NCBI GenBank assembly: GCA_030762175.1
Contig: CM060834.1
Coordinates: forward strand, 67,127,501 to 67,191,500
Direction: 5' to 3'
DNA length: 64,000 nucleotides
Source of the DNA: Metallyticus violacea
Lineage: Eukaryota; Arthropoda; Insecta; Mantodea; Metallyticidae
This document shows positions 34,411 through 46,612 of the stretch, piece by piece. A model generated the notes under the pieces. The model was not told the origin of the DNA. It did no database searches and was given only the letters and a program-made list of their open reading frames with translations. Each line of letters opens with the position of its first letter. Position 1 is the first letter of the stretch. The position numbers and the translations under genes are program-made.

Positions 34411-37400
34411 CTCAGTAAAGCATATTATGCGCAAAGAATCTCGAAAAGAAAAAAATTTTTTTTCGAAGTTAGGAAACGTCGTTTGAATCACTTTTTTCCG
34501 TTCTTATTTGGGATTACTGGTTCTCTTTCATTATAGTAGTTTGATAGCCTCAGAAAAGCATATAATGCACAAAGAATCTCGAAAAGAAAAAAAATTTTTT
34601 TCGAAGTTTGGACAATTCGTTAGAATCACTTTTTTTCCGATCTTATTTGAAATAACTGATTCTCATTCATTATACTAGTTTGATAGCCTCAGCAAAGCAT
34701 ATTATGCGCAAAGAATCTCGAAAAGAAAAAAAATTTTTTCGAAGTTTGGAAACTTCGTTAGAATCACTTTTTTTCCGTTCTTATTTGAGATAACTGGTTC
34801 TCTTTCATTATACTAGTTTGATAGCCTCAGCAAAGAATATTATGCGCAAAGAATCTCGAAAAGAAAAAAAATTTTTTTCGAAGTTTGGAAACTTCGTTAG
34901 AATCACTTATTTTCCGTTCTTATTTGAGATAACTGGTTCTCTTTCATTATACTAGTTTGATAGGCTCAGAAATGCATATTATGCACAAAGAATCACGAAA
35001 AGAAAAAAAAAATTTTTCGAAGTTTGGAAACTTCGTTAGAATCACTTTTTTTCCGTTCTTATTTGAGATAACTGGTTCTCTTTCATTATACTAGTTTGAT
35101 AGCCTCAGAAAAGCATATTATGCGCAAAGAATCTCGAAAACAAAAAAGGTTTTTTTCGAAGTTCGGAAACTTCGTTAGATTCACTTTTTTTCCGTTCTTA
35201 TTTGAGAAAACTGGTTCTCTTTCATTATACTAGTTTGATAGCCTCAGTAAAGCATATTATGCGCAAAGAATCTCGAAAAGAAAAACGTTTTTTTTCGAAG
35301 TTTGGAATCTTCGTTTGAATCACTTTTTTTCCGTTCTTATTTGAGATAACTGATTCTCTTTCATTATACTAGTTTGATAGCCTCAGTAAAGCATATTATG
35401 CGCAAACAATCTCGAAAAGAAAAAAATTTTTTTTCGAAGTTTGGAAACTTTGTTTGAATGACTTTTTTTCCGTTCTTATTTGAGATAACTGGTTCTCTTT
35501 CATTATACTAGTTTGATAGCCTCAGTAAAGCATATTATGCGCAAAGAATATGGAAAAGAAAAAAAATTTTTTTCGAAGTTTCGAAACTTCGTTAGAATCA
35601 CTTTTTTCCGTTCTTATTTAAGATAACTGGTTCTCTTTCATTATACTAGTTTGATAGCCTCAGTAAAGCATATTATGCGCAAAGAATCTGGAAAAGAAAA
35701 AAAATTATTTTCGAATTTTGGAAACTTCGTTAGAATCACTTTTTTTCCTTTCTTAATTGAGATAACTGGTTCTCTTTCATTATACTAGTTTGATAGCCTC
35801 AGTAAAGCATATTATGTGCAAAGAATCTCGAAAAGAAAAAAGTTTTTTTTTGAAGTTTGGAAACTTCGTTTGAATCACTTTTTTTCCGTTCTTATTTGAG
35901 ATAACTGGTTCTCTTTCATTATACTAGTTTGATAGGCTCAGTAAAGCATATTATGCGCAAAGAATCTCGAAAAGAAAAAAATTTTTTTTCGAAGTTTGGA
36001 AACGTCATTTTAATCACTTTTTTCCGTTCTTATTTGAGATTACTGGTTCTCTTTCATTATACTAGTTTGATAGCCTTAGCAAAGCATATTATGCGCAAAG
36101 AATCTCGAAAAGAAAAAAATTTTTTTTCGAAGTTTGGAAACTTCGTTAGAATCACTTTTTTTCCGTTCTTATTTGAGATAACTGGTTCTCTTTCATTATA
36201 CTAGTTTGATAGCCTCAGCAAAGAATATTATGCGCAAAGAACCTCGAAAAGAAAAAAATTTTTTTTCGAAGTTTGGAAACTTCGTTAGAATCACTTTTTT
36301 TCCGTTCTTATTTGAGATAGTTGGTTCTCTTTCATTATACTGGTTTGATAGGCTCAGTAAAGCATATTATGCGCAAAGAATCTCGAAAAGAAAAAAATTT
36401 TTTTTCGAAGTTTGGAAACTTTGTTTGAATGACTTTTTTTCCGTTCTTATTTGAGATAACTGGTTCTCTCTCATTATACTAGTTTGATAGGCTCAGTAAA
36501 GCATATTATGCGCAAAGAATCTCGAAAAGAAAAAAATTTTTTTTCGAAGTTTGGAAACTTTGTTTGAATGACTTTTTTTCCGTTCTTATTTGAGATAACT
36601 GGTTCTCTTTCATTATACTAGTTTGATAGCCTCAGTAAAGCATATTATGCGCAAAGAATATGGAAAAGAAAAAAAATTTTTTTCGAAGTTTGGAAACTTC
36701 GTTAGAATCACTTTTTTTCCGTTCTTATGTGAGATAACTGGTTCTCTTTCCATATACTAGTTTGATAACCTCAGAAAAGGATATTATGCGCAAAGAATAT
36801 CGAAAAGAAAAAAGTTTTTTTTCGAAGTTTGGAAACTTCGTTTGAATCACTTTTTTTTCCGTTCTTATTTGAGATAACTGGTTCTCTTTCATTATATTAG
36901 TTTGATATCGTCTGTAAAGCATAATATGCGCAAAGAATCTGGAAAAGAAAAAAAAATTTTTTCGAAGTTTGGAAACTTCGTTAGAATCACTATTTTCCAT
37001 TCTTATTTGAGATAACTGGTTCTCTTTCATTATACTAGTTTGATAGCCTCAGTAAAGCATATTATGCGCAAAGAATCTCGAAAAGAAAAAAAATTTTTTT
37101 CGAAGTTTGGAAACGTCGTTTGAATCACTTTTTCCGTTCTTATTTGAGATTACTGGTTCTCTTTCATTATAGTAGTTTGATAGCCTCAGAAAAGCATATT
37201 ATGCGCAAAGAATCTCGAAAAGAAAAAAGTTTTTTTTCGAAGTTTGGAAACTTCTTTAGAATCACTTTTTTTCCGTTCTTATTTGAGATAACTGGTTCTC
37301 TTTCATTATACTAGTTTGATAGCCTCAGTAAAGCATATTATGCGCAAAGAATCTCGAAAAGAAAAAAAATTTTTTTCGAAGTTTGGAAACTTCATTAGAA

Positions 37401-38152
37401 TCACTTTTTTTCCGTTCTTATTTGAGATAACTGGTTCTCTTTCATTATACTAGTTTGATAGCCTCAGTAAAGCATATTATGCGCAAAGAATCTCGAAAAG
37501 AAAAAAATTTTTTTTCGAAGTTTGGAAACGTCGTTTGAATCACTTTTTTCCGTTCTTATTTGAGATTACTGGTTCTCTTTCATTATAGTAGTTTGATAGC
37601 CTCAGAAAAGCATATTATGCACAAAGAATCTCGAAAAGAAAAAAAATTTTTTTCGAAGTTTGGACACTTCGTTAGAATCACTTTTTTTCCGATCTTATTT
37701 GAAATAACTGATTCTCTTTCATTATACTAGTTTGACAGCCTCAGCAAAGCATATTATGCGCAAAGAATCTCGAAAAGAAAAAAAATTTTTTCGAAGTTTG
37801 GAAACTTCGTTAGAATCACTTTTTTTCCGTTCTTATTTGAGATAACTGGTTCTCTTTCATTATACTAGTTTGATAGCCTCAGCAAAGAATATTATGCGCA
37901 AAGAATCTCGAAAAGAAAAAAAATTTTTTTCGAAGTTTGGAAACTTCGTTAGAATCACTTTTTTTCCGTTCTTATTTGAGATAACTGGTTCTCTTTCATT
38001 ATACTAGTTTGATAGGCTCAGTAAAGCATATTATGCGCAAAGAATCTCGAAGAGAAAAAAAAATATTTTTTCGAAGTTTGGAAACGACGTTTGAATCACT
38101 TTTTTCCGTTCTTATTTGAGATTACTGGTTCTCTTTCATTATAGTAGTTTGA

Positions 38153-41100
38153 TAGCCTCAGAAAAGCATATTATGCACAAAGAATCACGAAAAGAAAAAA
38201 AAAATTTTTCGAAGTTTGGAAACTTCGTTAGAATCACTTTTTTTCCCTTCTTATTTGAGATAACTGGTTCTCTTTCATTATACTAGTTTGATAGCCTCAG
38301 AAAAGCATATTATGCGCAAAGAATCTCGAAAACAAAAAAGTTTTTTTTCGAAGTTTGGAAACTTCGTTAGAATCACTTCTTTTCCGTTCTTATTTGAGAA
38401 AACTGGTTCTCTTTCATTATACTAGTTTGATAGGCTCAGTAAAGCATATTATGCGCAAAGAATCTCGAAAAGAAAAAAATTTTTTTTCGAAGTTTGGAAA
38501 CTTTGTTTGAATGACTTTTTTTCCGTTCTTATTTGAGATAACTGGTTCTCTTTCATTATACTAGTTTGATAGCCTCAGTAAAGCATATTATGCGCAAAGA
38601 ATCTCGAAAAGAAAAAAAAAATTTTTCGAAGTTTGGAAACGTCGTTTGAATCACTTTTTCCGTTCTTATTTGAGATTACTGGTTCTCTTTCATTATAGTA
38701 GTTTGATAGCCTCAGAAAAGCATATTATGCGCAAAAAATCTCGAAAAGAAAAAAGTTTTTTTTCGAAGTTTGGAAACTTCGTTAGAATCACTTTTTTTCC
38801 GTTCTTATTTGAGATAACTGGTTCTCTTTCATTATACTAGTTTGATAGCCTCAGTAAAGCATATTATGCGCAAAGAATCTGGAAAAGAAAAAAAATTATT
38901 TTCGAAGTTTGGAAACTTCGTTAGAATCACTTTTTTCCGTTCTTAATTGAGATAACTGGTTCTCTTTCATTATACTAGTTTGATAGCCTCAGTAAAGCAT
39001 ATTATGCGCAAAGAATCTCGAAAAGAAAAAAGTTTTTTTTTGAAGTTTGGAAACTTCGTTAGAATCACTTTTTTTCCGTTCTTATTTGAGATAACTGGTT
39101 CTCTTTCATTATACTAGTTTGATAGGCTCAGTAATGCATATTATGCGCAAAGAATCTCGAAAAGAAAAAAAATTTTTTTCGAAGTTTGGAAACGTCGTTT
39201 GAATCACTTTTTTCCGTTCTTATTTGAGATTACTGGTTCTCTTTCATTATAGTAGTTTGATAGCCTCAGAAAAGCATATTATGCACAAAGAATCTCGAAA
39301 AGAAAAAAGTTTTTTTTTGAAGTTTGGAAACTTCGTTTGAATCACTTTTTTTCCGTTCTTATTTGAGATAACTGGTTCTCTTTCATTATACTGGTTTGAT
39401 AGCCTCAGTAAAGCATATTATGCGCAAACAATCTCGAAAAGAAAAAAAATTTTTTTCGAAGTTTGGAAATTTCGTTAGAATCACTTTTTTTCCGTTCTTA
39501 TTTGAGATAACTGGTTCTCTTTCATTATACTAGTTTGTTAGCCTCAGTAAAGCATATTATGCGCAAAGAATCTCGAAAAGAAAAAAATTTTTTTCGAAGT
39601 TCGGAAACTTCCTTAGAATCACTTTTTTTCCGTTCTTATTTGAGATAACTGGTTCTCTTTCATTATACTAGTTTGATAGCCTCAGTAAAGCATATTATGC
39701 GCAAAGAATCTGGAAAAGAAAAAAAATTTTTTTCGAAGTTTGGAAACTTCGTTTGAATCACTTTTTTTCCGTTCTTATTTGAGATAACTGGTTCTCTTTC
39801 ATTATATTAGTTTGAAAGCGTCAGTAAAGCATATTATGCGCAAAGAATCTGGAAAAGAAAAAAAATTTTTTTCGAAGTTTGGAAACTTCGTTAGAATCAC
39901 TTTTTTCCGTTCTTATTTGAGATAACTGGTTCTCTTTAATTATACTAGTTTGATAGCCTCAGTAAAGCAAATTATGCGCAAAGAATCTGGAAAAGAAAAA
40001 AAATTTTTTTCGAAGTTTGGAAACTTCGTTAGAATCACTTTTTTTCCGTTCTTATTTGAGATAACTGGTTCTCTTTCATTATACTAGTTTGATAGGCTCA
40101 GTAAAGCATATTATGCGCAAAGAATCTCAAAGAAAAAAAAAAATATTTTTTCGAAGTTTGGAAACGTCGTTTGAATCACTTTTTTCCGTTCTTATTTGAG
40201 ATTACTGGTTCTCTTTCATTATAGTAGTTTGATAGCCTCAGAAATGCATATTATGCACAAAGAATCACGAAAAGAAAAAAAAAATTTTCGAAGTTTGGAA
40301 ACTTCGTTAGAATCACTTTTTTTCCGTTCTTATTTGAGATAACTGGTTCTCTTTCATTATACTAGTTTGATAGCCTCAGAAAAGCATATTATGCGCAAAG
40401 AATCTCGAAAAAAAAAAGGTTTTTTTCGAAGTTGGGAAACTTCGTTAGATTCACTTTTTTTCCGTTCTTATTTGAGAATACTGGTTCTCTTTCATTATAC
40501 TAGTTTGATAGCCTCAGTAAAGCATATTATGCGCAAAGAATCTCGAAAAGAAAAAAGTTTTTTTTTGAAGTTTGGAAACTTCGTTTGAATCACTTTTTTT
40601 CCGTTCTTATTTGAGATAACTGGTTCTCTTTCATTATACTAGTTTGATAGCCTCAGTAAAGCATATTATGCGCAAACAATCTCGAAAAGAAAAAAAATTT
40701 TTTTCGAAGTTTGGAAATTTCGTTAGAATCACTTTTTTTCCGTTCTTATTTGAGATAACTGGTTCTCTTTCATTATACTAGTTTGTTAGCCTCAGTAAAG
40801 CATATTATGCGCAAAGAATCTCGAAAAGAAAAAAAATTTTTTTCGAAGTTTGGAAACTTCCTTAGAATCACTTTTTTTCCGTTCTTATTTGAGATAACTG
40901 GTTCTCTTTTATTATACTAGTTTGATAGCCTCAGTAAAGCATATTATGCGCAAAGAATCTGGAAAAGAAAAAAAATTTTTTTCGAAGTTTGGAAACTTCG
41001 TTTGAATCACTTTTTTTCCGTTCTTATTTGAGATAACTGGTTCTCTTTCATTATATTAGTTTGAAAGCGTCAGTAAAGCATATTATGCGCAAAGAATCTG

Positions 41101-42169
41101 GAAAAGAAAAAAAATTTTTTTCGAAGTTTGGAAACTTCGTTAGAATCACTTTTTTCCGTTCTTATTTGAGATAACTGGTTCTCTTTAATTATACTAGTTT
41201 GATAGCCTCAGTAAAGCAAATTATGCGCAAAGAATCTGGAAAAGAAAAAAAATTTTTTTCGAAGTTTGGAAACTTCGTTAGAATCACTTTTTTCCGTTCT
41301 TATTTAAGATAACTGGTTCTCTTTCATTATACTAGTTTGATAGCCTCAGTAAAGCATATTATGCGCAAAGAATCTGGAAAAGAAAAAAAATTATTTTCGA
41401 ATTTTGGAAACTTCGTTAGAATCACTTTTTTTCCTTTCTTAATTGAGATAACTGGTTCTCTTTCATTATACTAGTTTGATAGCCTCAGTAAAGCATATTA
41501 TGCGCAAAGAATCTCGAAAAGAAAAAAGTTTTTTTTTGAAGTTTGGAAACTTCGTTTGAATCACTTTTTTTCCGTTCTTATTTGAGATAACTGGTTCTCT
41601 TTCATTATACTAGTTTGATAGCCTCAGTAAAGCATATTATGCGCAAAGAATCTCGAAAAGAAAAAAAATTTTTTTCGAAGTTTGGAAACTTCATTAGAAT
41701 CACTTTTTTTCCGTTCTTATTTGAGATAACTGGTTCTCTTTCATTATACTAGTTTGATAGCCTCAGTAAAGCATATTATGCGCAAAGAATCTCGAAAAGA
41801 AAAAAGTTTTTTTTTGAAGTTTGGAAACTTCGTTTGAATCACTTTTTTTCCGTTCTTATTTGAGATAACTGGTTCTCTTTCATTATACTGGTTTGATAGC
41901 CTCAGTAAAGCATATTATGCGCAAACAATCTCGAAAAGAAAAAAAATTTTTTTCGAAGTTTGGAAATTTCGTTAGAATCACTTTTTTTCCGTTCTTATTT
42001 GAGATAACTGGTTCTCTTTCATTATACTAGTTTGTTAGCCTCAGTAAAGCATATTACGCGCAAAGAATCTCGAAAAGAAAAAAAATTTTTTTCGAAGTTT
42101 GGAAACTTCCTTAGAATCACTTTTTTTCCGTTCTTATTTGAGATAACTGGTTCTCTTTCATTATACTAG
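38153..42169 (+). repeat. F-G-X-V-W-N-H'-A-BH-I to M-E-F-G-H to M-N-H-O-H-I-J'
   Basis: After E come F, G (CCCTTCTTATTTG in F; CTTCTTTTCC in G), X, a V with an A10-type tract, W (AAAAAATCTCG), N, H' and A with CAGTAATGC (near 39131). The same marks recur at offset 9851 (38646/48497; CAGTAATGC near 48983). The hybrid B/H (39256-39394) then leads to I-J-K-L-M, E-F-G (40367), H to M and module 4 up to J', matching 14287 onward at offset 26080. Confidence 0.82.
39256..39394 (+). repeat. Hybrid monomer B/H
   Basis: The head is B (CAGAAAAGC, ATGCAC) and the body is H (AAAAAAGTTTTTTTTTGAAG, CTTCGTTTG, ending TATACTGG). In the sister region at 49,1 kb the order continues B-C-E-F-G-H. The hybrid therefore skips C, E, F and G, a loss of about five monomer lengths. 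The breakpoint lies between ATGCAC and the G in the tract. Confidence 0.8.
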
Positions 42170-44901
42170 TTTGATAGCCTCAGTAAAGCATATTATGCGC
42201 AAAGAATCTGGAAAAGAAAAAAAATTTTTTTTCGAAATTTGGAAACTTCGTTTGAATCACTTTTTTTCCGTTCTTATTTGAGATTACTGGTTCTCTTTCA
42301 TTATAGTAGTTTGATAGCCTCAGAAAAGCATATTATGCGCAAAGAATCTCGAAAAGAAAAAAGTTTTTTTTCGAAGTTTGGAAACTTCTTTAGAATCACT
42401 TTTTTTCCGTTCTTATTTGAGATAACTGGTTCTCTTTCATTATACTAGTTTGATAGCCTCAGTAAAGCATATTATGCGCAAAGAATCTCGAAAAGAAAAA
42501 AAATTTTTTTCGAAGTTTGGAAACTTCATTGGAATCACTTTTTTTCCGTTCTTATTTGAGATAACTGGTTCTCTTTCATTATACTAGTTTGATAGGCTCA
42601 GTAAAGCATATTATGCGCAAAGAATCTCGAAAAGAAAAAAATTTTTTTTCGAAGTTAGGAAACGTCGTTTGAATCACTTTTTTCCGTTCTTATTTGAGAT
42701 TACTGGTTCTCTTTCATTATAGTAGTTTGATAGCCTCAGAAAAGCATATAATGCACAAAGAATCTCGAAAAGAAAAAAAAATTTTTTCGAAGTTTGGACA
42801 CTTCGTTAGAATCACTTTTTTTCCGATCTTATTTGAAATAACTGATTCTCATTCATTATACTAGTTTGATAGCCTCAGCAAAGCATATTATGCGCAAAGA
42901 ATCTCGAAAAGAAAAAAAATTTTTTCGAAGTTTGGAAACTTCGTTAGAATCACTTTTTTTCCGTTCTTATTTGAGATAACTGGTTCTCTTTCATTATACT
43001 AGTTTGATAGCCTCAGCAAAGAATATTATGCGCAAAGAATCTCGAAAAGAAAAAAAATTTTTTTCGAAGTTTGGAAACTTCGTTAGAATCACTTATTTTC
43101 CGTTCTTATTTGAGATAACTGGTTCTCTTTCATTATACTAGTTTGATAGGCTCAGAAATGCATATTATGCACAAAGAATCACGAAAAGAAAAAAAAAATT
43201 TTTCGAAGTTTGGAAACTTCGTTAGAATCACTTTTTTTCCGTTCTTATTTGAGATAACTGGTTCTCTTTCATTATACTAGTTTGATAGCCTCAGAAAAGC
43301 ATATTATGCGCAAAGAATCTCGAAAACAAAAAAGGTTTTTTTCGAAGTTCGGAAACTTCGTTAGATTCACTTTTTTTCCGTTCTTATTTGAGAAAACTGG
43401 TTCTCTTTCATTATACTAGTTTGATAGCCTCAGTAAAGCATATTATGCGCAAAGAATCTCGAAAAGAAAAACGTTTTTTTTCGAAGTTTGGAATCTTCGT
43501 TTGAATCACTTTTTTTCCGTTCTTATTTGAGATAACTGATTCTCTTTCATTATACTAGTTTGATAGCCTCAGTAAAGCATATTATGCGCAAACAATCTCG
43601 AAAAGAAAAAAATTTTTTTTCGAAGTTTGGAAACTTTGTTTGAATGACTTTTTTTCCGTTCTTATTTGAGATAACTGGTTCTCTTTCATTATACTAGTTT
43701 GATAGCCTCAGTAAAGCATATTATGCGCAAAGAATATGGAAAAGAAAAAAAATTTTTTTCGAAGTTTGGAAACTTCGTTAGAATCACTTTTTTCCGTTCT
43801 TATTTAAGATAACTGGTTCTCTTTCATTATACTAGTTTGATAGCCTCAGTAAAGCATATTATGCGCAAAGAATCTGGAAAAGAAAAAAAATTATTTTCGA
43901 ATTTTGGAAACTTCGTTAGAATCACTTTTTTTCCTTTCTTAATTGAGATAACTGGTTCTCTTTCATTATACTAGTTTGATAGCCTCAGTAAAGCATATTA
44001 TGCGCAAAGAATCTCGAAAAGAAAAAAGTTTTTTTTTGAAGTTTGGAAACTTCGTTTGAATCACTTTTTTTCCGTTCTTATTTGAGATAACTGGTTCTCT
44101 TTCATTATACTAGTTTGATAGGCTCAGTAAAGCATATTATGCGCAAAGAATCTCGAAAAGAAAAAAATTTTTTTTCGAAGTTTGGAAACGTCATTTTAAT
44201 CACTTTTTTCCGTTCTTATTTGAGATTACTGGTTCTCTTTCATTATACTAGTTTGATAGCCTTAGCAAAGCATATTATGCGCAAAGAATCTCGAAAAGAA
44301 AAAAATTTTTTTTCGAAGTTTGGAAACTTCGTTAGAATCACTTTTTTTCCGTTCTTATTTGAGATAACTGGTTCTCTTTCATTATACTAGTTTGATAGCC
44401 TCAGCAAAGAATATTATGCGCAAAGAACCTCGAAAAGAAAAAAAATTTTTTTCGAAGTTTGGAAACTTCGTTAGAATCACTTTTTTTCCGTTCTTATTTG
44501 AGATAGTTGGTTCTCTTTCATTATACTAGTTTGATAGGCTCAGTAAAGCATATTATGCGCAAAGAATCTCGAAAAGAAAAAAATTTTTTTTCGAAGTTTG
44601 GAAACTTTGTTTGAATGACTTTTTTTCCGTTCTTATTTGAGATAACTGGTTCTCTCTCATTATACTAGTTTGATAGGCTCAGTAAAGCATATTATGCGCA
44701 AAGAATCTCGAAAAGAAAAAAATTTTTTTTCGAAGTTTGGAAACTTTGTTTGAATGACTTTTTTTCCGTTCTTATTTGAGATAACTGGTTCTCTTTCAAT
44801 TATACTAGTTTGATAGCCTCAGTAAAGCATATTATGCGCAAAGAATATGGAAAAGAAAAAAAATTTTTTTCGAAGTTTGGAAACTTCGTTAGAATCACTT
44901 T
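42170..44901 (+). repeat. Further copy of the P-to-S part of the 4303 bp unit
   Basis: P-Q-R-A-B'-C-D-EF-G-H-IX-SM-N-H-A-C-D-X-X-S repeats 33993 onward at offset 8186 (34053/42239, 35929/44115), becoming 8187 after an extra A in CTTTCAATTATAC near 44796. Marks CGTCATTTTAATC, CCTTAGCAAAGC, GAACCTCG and GATAGTTGG are kept, while ATGTGCAAAG and GTTTCGAAAC are not. It is therefore a sister lineage rather than a direct copy of 33,9-36,7 kb. Confidence 0.84.
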
Positions 44902-46566
44902 TTTTCCGTTCTTATGTGAGATAACGGGTTCTCTTTCCATATACTAGTTTGATAACCTCAGAAAAGGATATTATGCGCAAAGAATATCGAAAAGAAAAAA
45001 GTTTTTTTTCGAAGTTTGGAAACTTCGTTTGAATCACTTTTTTTTCCGTTCTTATTTGAGATAACTGGTTCTCTTTCATTATATTAGTTTGATATCGTCT
45101 GTAAAGCATAATATGCGCAAAGAATCTGGAAAAGAAAAAAAAATTTTTTCGAAGTTTGGAAACTTCGTTAGAATCACTTTTTTCCATTCTTATTTGAGAT
45201 AACTGGTTCTCTTTCATTATACTAGTTTGATAGCCTCAGTAAAGCATATTATGCGCAAAGAATCTCGAAAAGAAAAAAAATTTTTTTCGAAGTTTGGAAA
45301 CGTCGTTTGAATCACTTTTTCCGTTCTTATTTGAGATTACTGGTTCTCTTTCATTATAGTAGTTTGATAGCCTCAGAAAAGCATATGATGCGCAAAGAAT
45401 CTCGAAAAGAAAAAAGTTTTTTTTCGAAGTTTGGAAACTTCTTTAGAATCACTTTTTTTCCGTTCTTATTTGAGATAACTGGTTCTCTTTCATTATACTA
45501 GTTTGATAGCCTCAGTAAAGCATATCATGCGCAAAGAATCTCGAAAAGAAAAAAAATTTTTTTCGAAGTTTGGAAACTTCATTAGAATCACTTTTTTTCC
45601 GTTCTTATTTGAGATAACTGGTTCTCTTTCATTATACTAGTTTGATAGCCTCAGTAAAGCATATTATGCGCAAAGAATCTCGAAAAGAAAAAAATTTTTT
45701 TTCGAAGTTTGGAAACGTCGTTTGAATCACTTTTTTCCGTTCTTATTTGAGATTACTGGTTCTCTTTCATTATAGTAGTTTGATAGCCTCAGAAAAGCAT
45801 ATTATGCACAAAGAATCTCGAAAAGAAAAAAAATTTTTTTCGAAGTTTGGACACTTCGTTAGAATCACTTTTTTTCCGATCTTATTTGAAATAACTGATT
45901 CTCTTTCATTATACTAGTTTGATAGCCTCAGCAAAGCATATTATGCGCAAAGAATCTCGAAAAGAAAAAAAATTTTTTCGAAGTTTGGAAACTTCGTTAG
46001 AATCACTTTTTTTCCGTTCTTATTTGAGATAACTGGTTCTCTTTCATTATACTAGTTTGATAGCCTCAGCAAAGAATATTATGCGCAAAGAATCTCGAAA
46101 AGAAAAAAAATTTTTTTCGAAGTTTGGAAACTTCGTTAGAATCACTTTTTTTCCGTTCTTATTTGAAATAACTGGTTCTCTTTCATTATACTAGTTTGAT
46201 AGGCTCAGTAAAGCATATTATGCGCAAAGAATCTCGAAGAGAAAAAAAAATATTTTTTCGAAGTTTGGAAACGTCGTTTGAATCACTTTTTTCCGTTCTT
46301 ATTTGAGATTACTGGTTCTCTTTCATTATAGTAGTTTGATAGCCTCAGAAAAGCATATTATGCACAAAGAATCACGAAAAGAAAAAAAAAATTTTTCGAA
46401 GTTTGGAAACTTCGTTAGAATCACTTTTTTTCCCTTCTTATTTGAGATAACTGGTTCTCTTTCATTATACTAGTTTGATAGCCTCAGAAAAGCATATTAT
46501 GCGCAAAGAATCTCGAAAACAAAAAAGTTTTTTTTCGAAGTTTGGAAACTTCGTTAGAATCACTTC
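44902..46566 (+). repeat. 1665 bp tandem unit, copy 1 (12 monomers)
   Basis: It runs from the tail of S through T-U-V-Q-O-A-B-C-D-E-F-G. Offset 1665 links 44912/46577 and 45307/46972. Private changes not copied into unit 2 include ATAACGGGTTC near 44925, TATGATGCGC near 45385 and TATCATGCGC near 45525, so these arose after the duplication or were removed from copy 2. Confidence 0.9.
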
Positions 46567-46612
46567 TTTTCCGTTCTTATGTGAGATAACTGGTTCTCTT
46601 TCCATATACTAG
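46474..46612 (+). repeat. Hybrid monomer G/S at the 1665 bp junction, 14 bp breakpoint window
   Basis: The front is G (CGAAAACAAAAAAG, CACTTCTTTTCC) and the end is S (TTATGTGAG, TTCTCTTTCCATATAC). The last G-specific base is the C at 46566 and the first S-specific base is the G at 46581, so the switch lies in 46567-46580. Confidence 0.9.

Larger units (their letters stand above)
33432..38152 (+). repeat. 4303 bp tandem unit, copy 2, with internal 418 bp duplication
   Basis: This repeats 29129-33431 at offset 4303 up to 33992 and at offset 4721 after the extra 418 bp. Offset 4721 holds at 34053, 35929, 36725, 37120 and 38081 (GAAACGACG). It ends where E leads normally into F at 38153. Only a few differences from copy 1 were seen, such as TTTGACAGCC near 37732 and TATTTGGGATTAC near 34505. 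Confidence 0.87.
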
